Assembly: GCA_001513895.1 (NCBI GenBank)
Contig: LLKO01000023.1
Span: 291,337-355,336, forward strand
Direction: 5' to 3'
Length of the DNA: 64,000 bases
Source of the DNA: Graphilbum fragrans
Taxonomy: Eukaryota; Ascomycota; Sordariomycetes; Ophiostomatales; Ophiostomataceae
Each line of letters begins with the position of its first letter. The stretch's first letter is position 1. The position numbers and the translations under genes were made by a program. Shown piece after piece: positions 1-11,867 of this stretch. The notes below the pieces were generated by a model, which did not search any database, was not told the DNA's origin, and saw nothing but the letters and a program-made list of their open reading frames with translations.

Positions 1-259
1 CGCGGCTGGTCGCCGTCGCCGCCGCCTTGACGTCCGCCGCGTCCAGTACCGTGCTCGGCTTCGTCGCGCTCGGCCGCGGCGGCGGCGGGTGGCTGGCCGA
101 CGTGAACGTCGTCCGGAACACGTTCTTCTGCACGGCCTCGAACGTGAAGCCAAAGCCGGGCAGCACCGGATCCTGGGACACCAGCTCGATCTTGGGGCCT
201 GTTGTTGGCGCACCCTGCGCCAGTGTCCACCGGGACACGGTTCTTTCGTGTTGGACCAT
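1..259 (-). CDS. 5' part of an unidentified gene, cut by the window edge
   Basis: The minus strand is open from an ATG at 259 to the window edge (86 codons plus one base). The peptide begins MVQHERTVSRWTLAQGAP and continues with a segment containing VLPGFGFTFEAVQ, then FRTTFTSASHPPPPRPS. Codons are GC-rich at third positions, as in the confirmed genes here. The FRTTFTS-HPxPPxPS stretch vaguely recalls the N-terminal region of some fungal glycoside hydrolases (GH31-like), but this is a memory-level resemblance and not an assignment. The rest of the gene lies outside the window. Its start faces the Zn2Cys6 regulator, so the two genes are divergent with about 770 bases between them. Confidence 0.55.
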   Translation of the reverse strand, partial: MVQHERTVSRWTLAQGAPTTGPKIELVSQDPVLPGFGFTFEAVQKNVFRTTFTSASHPPPPRPSATKPSTVLDAADVKAAATATSR

Positions 260-1026
260 TGTGGGTGAGAGAGCAGAAGAAACGAAGCGAGACGGATAGA
301 AGGTAGAACAGAAACACGAGACACGAGACACGATACAAAACGAGACAGAAGACGACTTAAATGAGAACAGGCCACAGAAAGACCGCAGACCACAGACCAC
401 AGATCACGGAAACAGCCAGAACACTACTCCGGACCCGACACCGGGCACGAACGCCGGACGGGACGCATGACCCAACGGCGACCTATAGCCGGAGCGTAGC
501 CTGGATGTAGTTGCTATAGCCGTAGTGTCCTGTCGCCTGTAAGGCCGGTGCTCTGTAGAACGGCACCTGCTAACCGGCGCAGGTTCTTAGCCCTGTCAGG
601 TCCTGCACATTGCACCTACTAACTAGCGCAGGTTCTGTAAACTGCGTCTGAATGGCACCTAAAGCCGGCGCTGGTGCCCACCGCGCTGTAGCCGTTCTGC
701 ACTGCTGCTGCCGTTCTGCACTGCACTGCTATAGCCGTAGCGTCGAGCTGTAGCCGGCCGCGACCTCCGTTGGCAGGCGCTGTCGACCACATTCCCCGCA
801 ACCCCAGCTTCCGCACCCCATTACTCCATAGCTCCAGAACCCTAGCTCCTAGGGCGATAACGTGGTAGGCCCAGGCCTGCTGATCCGCCACAGCGTGTGT
901 GGGCTGGCTCCTCGGTATAAGCTGCCTCCGGCCAGACTCGCGAGGAAGGCCACAGCATCGCCCCATAGCCGAGATCGACTGCGACCTGCCTCTGCCCAAC
1001 TCTGCCAGCAGCCACATCGCATCGCC
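260..1026. other. divergent intergenic region with small imperfect repeats
   Basis: This is the shared upstream region of the truncated left gene and the Zn2Cys6 regulator. No gene is seen. It holds three copies of CTATAGCCG(T/G)AG (483-496, 514-527, 729-742) and a near-exact tandem pair beginning GCCGTTCTGCACTGC at 691 and 710. Their function is unknown. Confidence 0.5.
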
Positions 1027-3778
1027 ATGACCAAGAGCACGGGAGAACGGCTGTACCGCGCGTGCATTCGCTGCCGGGCGCGGAAGACGCGCTGCGATTT
1101 GTGAGTGCTGGGGCCGATCCGCTGGCTGTTGCCGTTTTGCGTTTGCGTCGTTTCGCTGTCGCTTTCATCTCACGTTGTCTCGCTTCGCTGTCGCCTTCTG
1201 TTTCTGTCTCGCCTTCTCCTCTGCTCCACCGCCTCTCTCATCCTTGCTAACAACCAGACAATCCGTCGGCGATCCCGGAAAACCCCCCTGCCTCAAATGC
1301 CACATCGACGGCACCGACTGCACCCTCGCCGGCTCCCGTCGCGGCGGCAACTTTGCCCACAAACGAGCCGCCAAACTCGCTGCCGCCGCCCATGCTATTC
1401 ACCCCGTCCACCCCGTCCATTCCGTCCATTCCGCCCATTCCGTCAGCGCTGTCCCACCCAGCCTCAACGGCCCGGCCCCTGCCTCCGACCACCACCCCCT
1501 CATCGGCTCTCCATTTGACGCCGGCGCTTCGCGCGACAGCTGCGATGCCTCCGAAGACGCCCCTCCTCCTCCCGACCCCTCCGACGACAGCGTGCAGAAC
1601 CCGTTTGAAGCGCTCCAGGTGCTCGTCCAGGCGGCGTCGACGACATCTCCGGCTCCGGAGTCCGCCAGCAAACACGGCGACGGCCCCGCCGCGCACAGCA
1701 AAGACGCCCTGGCGCGCGTCCGCGATGCCCGAGACCGCGTGACATACGAGCCGGTGGCCGACGGCGTGCTGGACATGGATCTGCTGGTGCACCTGTTGCA
1801 ATTGTCAGTCTTCCGTCTCTCGTTTTGTTGTCGTCTTTGGTCTTTGTCTCGCTTTTTCTCGCCTTCGTGTCTCTTTGTCTCGTTCTCTCTAACCCCCAGC
1901 TACGCCGAGCGATACCACCCCTTTCTTCCGCTCGTCCCCGAACACGTCCTCGCGCCCGCCAACGCCCGCGCCACCACTCTCACCGAGCCCTTTCTCCTGA
2001 CCGCCATCCTCACCGTCGCCAGCAAAGACCGCAAGGAGCTCGACGCCGTCCACCGCCGCATCTGGTCCCACATGCAGAAGCTGCTGCTCAAGATCACCCT
2101 CGGCGCCTCCGCCGTCCGCAACGTCGGCACTGTCGAGGGGCTGCTCCTGCTGGCCGAATGGGCGCCGCACGTGAGCGAGGAACATGAGCGCGCGGAGAGT
2201 GCGGCGCGTTCCGGCCACTCCGGCCACCCCGGCCACCCCCCCGGCTTCTCCACCATCGGCGAGGACGAAGAGGCCAGCGCCGCCTGGACCCTCGTCGGCC
2301 TCGCCGTCCGCCAGAGCTACCTGCTGCACCTCGACAAGTACGCCTTCCGCGTCGACGTCAAAGACGAGCCCAAAGCCGTCACCGACCGCAAGCGCCTCGC
2401 CTGGATCTTCACCTACATCCTCGACCGCCAAATCTCCATCCGCATGGGCCAGGCCTTTTGGTGCCGCGGCCTCGGCTCCTCCGCCCGCTTCACCATGGAG
2501 GACTACCCCTCCCTGCTGCCGCGCTACGCCTTCGAGGACAACCACGCCGCCGTCCTCCAGGCCCAGGCCGACCTCACACACCTCTTCGGCAACATCCACG
2601 ACATCCTCTACGCCTCCAAGACCCGCACCCTTGGCCTCATGCTCATGGGCGACTACACCAAGTACCTCGACGACAGCGACCTCGCCCTCGCCGCCTGGAA
2701 GGACACCTGGGGCCGCCTGCCCGTCTCCCCCCACCTCAAGTGCCTGCTCGAGCTTCAGTACGAGTACCTGCGCCTCTACGTCTGCGCCTTTGCCTTCCAG
2801 GCCGTCGTCTGCCGCGCCAAGCACCGGCCCCTCCTCCCGGACCAAGCCGCCCCGGCCGCTGCTGCCGCCTCCCTGCCGGCCCGCCGCCTCGCCTTCGCGC
2901 CCAGCGCCATGGCCGTCCCCGACAGCAAGTACGTCTACCTCGCCGTCGACGCCGCCCGCAATCTGCTGCGCACCATCAACGACCACATCGACCCCAGCCG
3001 CCACCTGCGCTATCTGCCCGTGCGGTATTACCTGTGTGTATTGTCTTGCCGTTTTGTCTTTTGGCCTTGCCGTTGTACTCTAACTCCCAGGTACGCCATC
3101 TACTCCGCCGTCTTCCTCTTCAAGGCCTACAGCTTCCGCACCATGTCCGAAGACGAACACCGCCGCTCCACCGCCCTCATCCACACCTTCATCTCCCGCC
3201 TCGAGGCCGCCGCCACCTGCGAAAGCCACGTCGCCTACCGCTACAGCAAACTTCTCTCCTCTTTTTGGTTTCGCACCGCCGACTCCTCCGCCTCCCGCCA
3301 CCCTCCGCAACCACCGCAGCCGCCGCCCTCTGCCGCCGTCCGCTCCGACGCCCAATCCGCCCAATCCGCCCTGGCCGCCTCCTCCACCACCACCACCACC
3401 GCCACCATCACCGCCCACATCCCTCCGGCGTCTGCCTCGGCCCCTTCCCAGGCCCTCCACCTCGAAGGCAAGCCGTCCGTCGCCCCCCTCGCCGACACCC
3501 CCATCCTCTCCATGGCCGACCCGCCCTCCTCCATGTCCGTCACGGTCACCGACAGCGGCTTCGGCCACCTCTTTAGCGGCTTCCTCGTCGACTCGCTCGG
3601 CGGCGCCGACGGTGGTCCCGGAGCTCCCGGAGGAGGCGCCGGCGGACCCTTCTTTGACGACCCGGGCATGCTCTTCGGCGGCAGCGACCACTCCGCCTTC
3701 CCCGGCATCAGCCTGCCCGGCCTCAACGGCGCCGATCTGAGCTCGCTGTTGCCGCTGGACGCACACTGGACGCAGTGA
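1027..3778 (+). CDS. Zn2Cys6 fungal transcription factor
   Basis: Predicted nuclear DNA-binding regulator of 810 residues. Exons are 1027-1100, 1258-1803, 1900-3024 and 3091-3778. All junctions keep frame, and two introns (1101-1257, 3025-3090) show clear GT, branch (CTAAC-like) and AG signals. The second donor (GTCAGT, 1804) is weaker but phase-consistent. Splicing of intron 1 assembles the binuclear zinc cluster: C13, C16, C23, C36, C39 and C46. Residues about 205-520 match the fungal-specific transcription factor domain, with a YHPFLPLVPEHVL-type motif and a following EGLLLLAEW helix and IFTYILDRQISIRMGQAFW segment. The C-terminus (about 600-810) is Pro/Ser/Ala/Gly-rich and probably an activation region. 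The first ATG with the cysteine cluster directly after it fixes the start. The regulated pathway cannot be read from the sequence, and no enzyme genes lie next to it. Confidence 0.9.
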
Positions 3779-5331
3779 GACTTACATGTTGCCTCTTGCG
3801 GGTGCACGGTAATGCGGTCACGTGAGTGGATGGCGTCAGGGCTTGTACATACGGCCACGGAATGGGACCGAAATGGGCAAGGCACGGAAACTAAAATGGC
3901 AGCGTTTCTTTCTTTGATTTAATCCATGTACATATGTAAAAGTGATATGAATGAATGGCATGCATGAGGTGAACATGAATGAATTGAGGATTGGTGTGTG
4001 TGAGTCTAGAACCAATCACAGCCCGAGTGTCCACTAAGTCAATTGCAAAATCCGCTGGCTTTTCACTGGGTCCCCCAAGTTACCGTACCCACGACCCTCG
4101 TCTTTCGATCCATTTGGCCCGTCTTTCCACAGCTGCACAACGCGCCGTCTTGCTGTGATCCTCGTTGTTTCGGGCTCATTCTTTCCGTTACTATCGCCTT
4201 TCTCGTGCTAGCCATCATTTGCCCATTTTTGCACAGGTGCGCCGCCATGCTCACAAAAACGAGCGCCCCGTTTTGTACACCCTGGCACAGCTCCTGTGTT
4301 ACGCACTGTCTCACGTTGATTTGGGCGCCATTGGAAAGGCCACGCCGAATAGCATACGCTAGCATCTTCTGCTACACTTCTAGCCGTCTACAAAGTACAA
4401 ATACTAGGGTGCCCCGAACCACCGCTCCAGCCCTCGCGGTGCACATTGGGTGATAATCTTATCTTATCGATATTCGTTTCTCCAATACGACCTGGTGGAC
4501 AAAAGCAGAGTCATTGATCTCACCTAACCCAGACCCTCGTGTTTCGACAAGTTTCTGTCCTCTTTCAACGCCTGCCCACGTCCCAATGGCATGGCCACTC
4601 TGCTCTTTCGTAGACAGGTCGGTGTCATTGCTTGTGCCTTTATCTCGTGGTGCTCATATCACCGTTGTACCACCGCTACAAGACCAGTAAATGAACAAAA
4701 ATACGTCCAGTTTTTCGTCATCTACCAATAGCACTGGCGCTACACGGATGCCTGTATTATCATGCACACCTGTCGAAAGCACTCGCTGATACGGCCACGG
4801 CAGCACTCATTATGTTATTTCCATTTTGTCGTAGTGCCTACTTGCTGCGTTCTTCTTCTGCCTCTCGTACTGGTCATCTGGCCAATCACATCGCGTTCTA
4901 GCTTCGATGCTACCTGGCTGTTCCATGAACTACCTGTATCTCCGCAGGCTCTTCTCAAGCGCATGCACTGTCTATTTAGCTATGAATTGATGAAGCAATT
5001 ACTTACAACCAGCCTATGAAAACACCACAACTTCACTGAGTGATCCGTCATTTTACAGCGCTCGCACACAACTCTTCCCTACACCCGATGATGGCGCAAA
5101 TATACAGTGTCTTAGGTGTTTGAGTGTTAAGTGGGACTCACAATTTTCCCTTCATCATGCCTTTGTAGCAGCTTAAAAGCACTGCACGCACTTCGCACGG
5201 GTTATCGAGTCGCGTCTCGGGTGTACACTACCAAAATTTTCGTAGCTACCCGATAGCGTACTAAAATATCTGCTGACGCCACCTTCCAATACAGGTTCAA
5301 CTAAGGCCGAAAAGTTTCCATCAAATGGAAG
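3779..5331. other. intergenic, no gene seen
   Basis: Starts with the probable 3' UTR of the Zn2Cys6 gene. GC drops compared with the gene, and all open frames are short, lack homology and lack GC-rich third positions. No repeat or RNA gene was recognised before the tRNA. Confidence 0.5.
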
Positions 5332-5403
5332 GGGCCTGTGGTTTAATGGTATAACACTCCCTTAGCATGGGAGAGGTCCTGGGTTCGATTCCCAGCCGGT
5401 CCA
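5332..5403 (+). tRNA. tRNA-Ala (anticodon AGC)
   Basis: A 72-base cloverleaf. The acceptor strands are GGGCCTG (5332-5338) and CCGGTCC (5396-5402), with discriminator A at 5403. The anticodon stem CTCCC/GGGAG encloses TTAGCAT with AGC at 5364-5366. The T arm is CTGGG-TTCGATT-CCCAG. A pol III-type T run follows at once (5406-5411). There is no intron. The acceptor stem has one T:C mismatch at position 6:67 and a G:T at 3:70. The G:T pair is the usual alanine identity element. The mismatch may be tolerated or may mark a decaying copy. Confidence 0.88.
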
Positions 5404-8400
5404 CCATTTTTTGCCTTTTTTTAGGCTGCGCTACCGTTTGATTGCTGATCCTCGAGAGTCCACGGCTCTGTTTCACAAGTTTATTTTTGCTTCTTCGTTG
5501 TTTTTTTCTTCTACTACCTCTGAAAATTCATTTCACATTTTCCCTGCCATAACGACCACCAAAATACCTCTATCTCTGCCGTCGCCCATCCACTTGGCCA
5601 AGAAGTGGGCATGCCTCAAACCCCCTTCTCGTCCTCTTTGCACCGCCAGCCGACCTCGGAAGCATCTGTTTCCATTTTTAGGTTTTATCCTCTAGAAGGG
5701 AATCATCGCACGGGCCACCGTCGTTGGGGCTTCAGAACTTTGTCAAAAATAAAGAAGTAAGAAAACGAGGCGAGCGCCTTTGCGCAATGCTATTGGGCCT
5801 TCACACTGCCACATCGCACGGCATGGCTCCAGAGTGTTCGCCGATGCTGAGGCCAACCCTAGGTCGCCGATACAAATTCCTCGCCACTCTGTGTCGCTCG
5901 GGCTCCATTGTGATGCCCGCTCACCCTCGTCACACACTCCAGACCCGACAACCCCACAAGCTGATGCGTTGTCTGTGGGACCTCCGATGCGCGGTGATGA
6001 GAACGACGAAAACGACGAGTTGGACAGGATTGAAAGCGACCCGTGCTCACCCGTGCCTGACCCCCAAACCACCACGACACCATCCAATGATCGACAATTG
6101 TATCACAAATCAAAATGCTACATCTTATCGTTTATGAAAACGAGCATGAAAAAACACTTTCCAAACCAATCGCGTCCATTGAGGCCAACCAGAGCTGTGG
6201 GGGTTGAGTCCAGCGCCAACAACAGACACGGCTCGTGCTCGTATCTCGACCCGGGGACTTCTACGTGGGGTGCCTGGCCTTGAACAGACAAATGGGTGGA
6301 TGGTTGCGACTGGGCCGGGGACCGGCTGAGACCCATGCTCCTGCGAGCCTTTTTTGTGGTTTTTATTCCTTCCTGCTGGTGGCTAGAAGTTTCAGGTCCA
6401 GCCGCACCGCCCGTGTCCGAGATAAGGGAGGCAAAGTCCATTGGAGCAGATGTGTGAATTTCTTTGACTTAATTTGACTGCTAGGCATCGCATTGCACCA
6501 TTTCTTGGTTATACTAGCAGTGTTCACAGCTTCTCTGGAAGTTGTCGTATGTGATATCCAGAGCACCGGCCAGTACAACTACGATTCACTCGAACAAGCT
6601 TTGGTGCGCTGTCAGAAACTACACGGGTAGCTACCTACCTTAACGCAAGGTAGATACGAGCGGTAGGGAACGGCTCGTACACGTAATAAAAGGTCCCAAG
6701 TCATAGCATTGTCGCATTGCTCTAGACAGTGGACGGTGCAGCAACCTCAGTGCCATGCTACACGATACGCACGCCCACTTGAGATAAAGCTTTGTCTGGC
6801 AAAGATACGTAATAAAAACTATGAACACATCAACGACACATCGTTTCCTGTCTATTACGAAACAAAAACTGCCACAATATGCGCCGCCACCGGTGCAACG
6901 AGAAGGGTTCAAGAAACTCACATGTCAGTGCATGTAAGACATGTTGCCCAACTGCATTTGTCACACCGCCACTTCAGAGCACAGAAACGCAATTACTACG
7001 CATGGGAAATCCGAGCCGAGCTGTGCAGTGAATGCCTATCTCGGTCGACCCGTTTTGCACCGACAAGGCTGGAAAGTGTCTGAAACGAAGCAAGAGACCT
7101 TGTACAATTGGCTAGAGATACGAATTTCTGTTAGTCACAAACTTCCATGGCATCATATCTACTCGTACGGAAAATGTGTCAAAGATTGCTTAGATACGCA
7201 TTGAAATCTTTCATGGTGGACTGGGAGCGAGAACGGAACGGAAAAGGAAGCATCATGATGCAAGGCCGTATTGTGGGTATCAGAACTTTGACTCCACTCG
7301 ACAACTCACCACAAGGCTGTCCTCTTCGCTGGCACCAAGACTGGTCAACACCCCCATGCCAGGGAAAATATGGCCACAAAATATGGCCACAAAAAGAGGC
7401 TTTTTTGTCGGATTGCATACAACGCAAGAGCGATTACGAAAAAGACACAGCCATGCGGGGTTTGTGCGCCCAAATGCGGGTGTGTGGGAGCATCTTGGCC
7501 GAGATACAGCTCGCCCGAGGCCTCCTCACCGACTTTTCGCGCAACCAAATCCTGAGAACGCATTCATTTTGGTTTCAATAGTGCCATGTTTCCAACAGAC
7601 TCGTATCTTTAGCCAATCGCAGGATATTCTAGCCAATATTCCGCCTGCATGGAAACATTCCGCTCGCTGCAGCTCTCATCACTGGGACCATGTGGTTTTT
7701 TTGCGTCCATCTTGACGTTCTTCCCTTGCATCAGCAAGTTGCACCTCGCATTTAGCGGAGCTTCATACAAAAGGTAATCGCCGGGGGTGGTGGGCGCAAG
7801 GGAGAGTGAGCGAGTGATTAGAACAATCAGGCGCAGCGACAGAGCAAATCAGACAGCGAGAAATGTGGAGGGTCATGCAAGTGCGGCACAACTGTGCTCA
7901 GCTTCCCCTCTTTCAGCGCAGCGTCTGACTGGTCCAGCGCATCCAACTCCGACGCCTTGCATAGGAAAAAGAAAGCAAAACCAGCCCAAAACGCCTCCAG
8001 GAAAATTTTGCCATGGGAAGCCTAACGTGCCCAACGCAGGTTCTGAAACACAAAGATAAGGAAAAGAGCGCACTTCAATGCCCGGTGCTCGGCCGAGCCG
8101 CTGCCAGTACATCGTTTTCCCGCACAGTAATGGGCAAAATGGTCCACCAGCGTTCCCCCACGAACCGCAGACCCCCCCCTTCTTCCCCCGACAACGGGGA
8201 ATGATTGTAGTCCCTCGCGGTCTCGGAGGCGTGCCGGGCGCGCCTTAGCAGGCCCCAAGCTAAGCGAATATATTGGGGTTGGTACAAAAGCTGCTGCGTC
8301 CCCAATACTTCTGGTTGCTGCTTGGGGCTTGGAAGGTGGGCGTGCGAGAACCTGCATCTCTGTCGCAGAGAGACTCCCCCGTTTTCTACCTGTTTAATTG

Positions 8401-10203
8401 GTTTCCGGTGTGCAGAAGATGTAGGAGGACTGTTGAGTATGTTGTCTGACCTGATGTCGGCGTCATGCATTTATTCCGTGGCCTCTGCTAACTCGTCGTT
8501 TCTACAGTCATCCACCCAGACGTCGGACGGAAGCTACAAAGAATTGGCTTTCTTTCAGCGCCCTCGATGGGATGCCGATGTCTTCAGATACGGACAGCGG
8601 GAATTGGCCCGTTCTGCCTGTGTCTGTGGCCGACCAACTCGCCATCAACATAGCCCTCAGCCTCTTTTTCGCGCCGCCAAAACCAGCATTTTTCCCTTTG
8701 TTAGAAAACGGAACAAAAACAGAAAAAAAAGGCCCTGGAAAGACGGTTTCCTGCCTATCTGCACCATTACGCCGGCTGAAAAAAAATGGGCTAGAGAGGG
8801 AGGAACGGTTAAGACGGCTCGTTTGGATGAGGGGAGCAGAGGCGTTTTGAGGTTTGTGAACTCTGGGTGCCCTTTATATAATTGTACATAGCTCATAAAT
8901 CCCTGTACATAACTGGAACAGAACATCGCCGTAGCTATGACGTGCACTCAGATGCCTTCATGCCCTTCGTGTCGTTTGCGGCACGACAGAGGGGACATGT
9001 AGAAGTCTGAGATAGGTAACCACATAACATATCTTGTTATCGTGCACAGTGCTAATAGCACTGCTTTACACGGAGCACTCTCGTATGAAAACCCGCGCTG
9101 AAATGAGGTGTGTCCTTGGGATGTACGCAGACGTATGTGGTTGCGATATGTTTTCAAACTAGAATAGAGTAAGAGCTGTTAGAGCACATGAACGCTGTTT
9201 TTCGTGCGGAATTCAAGGTCCTGTTGCCAGCCATATCTAGGTAGAATCCGGTTTTCGACTCACGTTATTGCTGCTGACGTGGTGGTTGTTCTCACGACTA
9301 ACTTGCCATTGAGTTTTTTAATCGTCCTACTAATTTCCAGTTACTTAGAAAGAGCGCAAGTGGCCCTATCTTAACCTTCGAGCTTTAACAATGCCTGGTG
9401 GATGGCAAGCTTCGCCGCTTCGACTTGCCAGCATCCTGCCAACTCTCTTCCGGTCTTCTGTAATCAATTTGGTTTTCTGGTACACGGGTTTGAGGACCTT
9501 TTAGCCCCTATTTTGCATTTGTAGTTATGCTCCAGCCTCTTAAGCTGGAAACAGTGAGTGATCAAATGGGGAAGGGGTTCTTTTCAGTAGCAGCAGGCTC
9601 CATGGCGTCACAGTGCGTGGGTGGAAATGCCAACTGATACAGATAAAGGGACAAGGAAAGGAGCGAATCAAAGGGCAGCAGAGCTGGGAAGATTACAGAT
9701 TCAGGGCCATGCCAGAAATACAAAATACGGGTGTGGTATTTAGGAGCACTCGACCAAAGTGTAGGCAAGGAAATGTAATCGTGCCGTCTCGTGCCTCAAT
9801 TGACGGGGCCAAATTACGAACCCCGTGATCGAGAAAAATCAAGGCACAAAGAAAGGCAGCATCTATCTTGGGCTCACTACTGGGGATAAGCATGGACGGA
9901 GGGCCGCTTTGGAATGGAAATGACCAATGTTCATGGTTGCTTGCGACTTTGGGCCGGGGGAAGAAGTTTCTGTGCCACAAAGATGCGTAGAGAGAGCCTC
10001 CAGAATTACGAGCAATAAAGATGCTGAGAGGGGACCTCCAGAGTTCGAGTAGAGTTAAAGAAGAAGGCGCGATAGTTTCGTATCCAGGAGCAAGTCTCAA
10101 ACACTGAGTTCGCATGTTGAATACTGTTACCGTCATATTTCGGTAGAAGAACATGGTGCATGAAACCAAACCGCGACGCTGGCAAAACATAAAAACATTC
10201 CAG
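5404..10203. other. 4.8 kb gene desert
   Basis: No credible gene. GC content is near 50 percent and open frames are short with random codon use. A 13-base unit, AAAATATGGCCAC, is tandemly doubled at 7365-7390. A related TGGCCACAAAATTTGG stretch recurs near 13.37 kb. Purine and pyrimidine runs occur but no transposon ends or domains were recognised. Confidence 0.45.
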
Positions 10204-11867
10204 TCACCGACCCTCTGGCCAATGACGAATCTCACACTTTTGTTTTCCCTCTCGCCACTCTTTTATGCCAGGGGCTTTTGTGCCACCGCCGTCACACTGT
10301 GTCACGTTAGACGAGTTCGCTGGGATGCGTGGGAGGGACGAAGAAGAGGACTCTTCAAGGAGGGAGGGGGGGCAGTTGCACACGCACCAATAAGAGTAGG
10401 GGTGGTAGTTGGGGTTCTTGAGGGCTTTGCGGATGCGCACAAGAAGCATCTGGATCTCGTTGTACTCCCATTCGAGCACATTGCTCATGAGGTACATGGC
10501 GTAGCCCTCGAGGCTGAGCTCGCAGGACGTGCGGTTGACCTCGCCAATTTCTCGCAGATACGGGTCAGCGGCCCATGGACCCATGGGCACCTTGCAGCGG
10601 ACGAGCTTGACGTCGGGGAAGCCAGCGTCGCGCAGCCAGGTAACAAAGTTGTCGTTCTCGACGACGAGGGCGGTCTGGCCCATCTTCTTGCCGGCTTCAG
10701 CCAGGATGTTTGCCCACTCGGCCCAGACAGAGTCGGCAGGCAGCGAGCCGTCGTCGCTTTGCATCGTGATGCCCCAGTCCTGGTGCTCGATGTAGCCGCC
10801 AGGCTTGAGGCAGCGGAGGGCCTCGCGGTAGACGGCAGTCCAGTCCTTGAAGCAGCACAGCAGGAAACGCAGATGGATGTAGTCGAACGAGTTGTCGTCG
10901 TACGTCCACGGCTTGGAGGCGTCGTCGATTTCAAAGCGGCAGTTCGGCGGCACCCACAACGGCTGCGACGGCGACAGGTCGATGCCCAGCACCTCGGCTC
11001 CGGGGTACTGGTCGGCGAAATCGCTAGCACGGTCAGCATATTTCTCATTTCTCTTGTCTCTTGTCTTTGTCTCTTGTCTCGTGTCTCCTCTCCCTTCTCT
11101 CTCGAGTCTCTTTCTCTTTTCAACTAACCACCTCTCGCCCGAGTCTCCCTACTCACATCGCCCATATACCGGAGCCGGTGCCAACGTCGAGCACCTTTTG
11201 CGGGTGGTCGAGCGGTGCTAGGTGCAGTCGGTTGTTAAAGGCGAGGAAGAGCACATGGTGGCTAGCAATCGTTGTTGGCATTTCTCCTAAGACTGCCAGT
11301 AGCTCATTGGATGGGGCCGGAGAGGGGTGAGCTTACTTCAGGTCCTGGCCGTCTAGCTGCCGGCCGTCATTCGGTCCCCTAGATGCCAATACCACGCTCG
11401 GTCAATAATTTGCTATCGTCTTGCGTAGTCGTACTCAGGCCCGCTTACCAGTATTCGACGCCATCGTAATTGTGGTATGTACGTCCGTGCATCTTGCGGT
11501 ACTGCATAATGGTCGACGAGACTGACTCTGTCGAGCCGATGCTGGAGTCGTCGCTCAGTCAGCAGCAGTCCATCCAGTGTTGGTCTTGCGTCTTTCAAAT
11601 AACGGGCTCACCCTTCGCTACCGATGCTCGAGGCGCCATCATCAATGACCTTATTGAAGCCACACCGTTAGACACGCATGTACTCATATTCTGTCAACAT
11701 ACTCTTATTGCAACCGTATTTCTCACCGATTCTGCCTCGGGGGCCGATCCGGCGACAATGGGAGCGTCTGAGTCCAAAAGACCAGGGCTGGTCGATGGCT
11801 CGGCGGGCGACGCAACGGCTGCCGGTGGCGTCGTAGGCCCAGGGGCCGTCTCGGCTGGTTCGCTCAT
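10204..11867 (-). CDS. TAM-type SAM-dependent methyltransferase
   Basis: Predicted class I methyltransferase of 416 residues, related to the fungal UMTA/LaeA-like group often linked to secondary metabolism. Exons on the minus strand are 11867-11727, 11649-11612, 11553-11449, 11378-11337, 11261-11157 and 11023-10204; every junction is GT-AG and in phase. Two exons are very small (38 and 42 nt). The order is: an acidic, Pro/Ala-rich N-terminus; the family hallmark YRKMHGRTYHNYDGVEYW (about 77-95); HHVLFLAF; then motif I VLDVGTGSGIW (132-142). These are followed by GIDLSP, PPNCRFEIDDASKPW and DYIHLRFL, and by a motif-II-like CLKPGGYIEHQDWG. The last about 70 residues are unusual after YSYWCVC. 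A GTGCGT at that point could be a donor for an unseen last intron, so the C-terminus is uncertain. Substrate unknown. Confidence 0.85.

Noticed and set aside
1889..3004. 371-codon minus-strand frame across the Zn2Cys6 gene
   Set aside because: Gly/Ala/Val/Glu-rich shadow of the real gene on the other strand.
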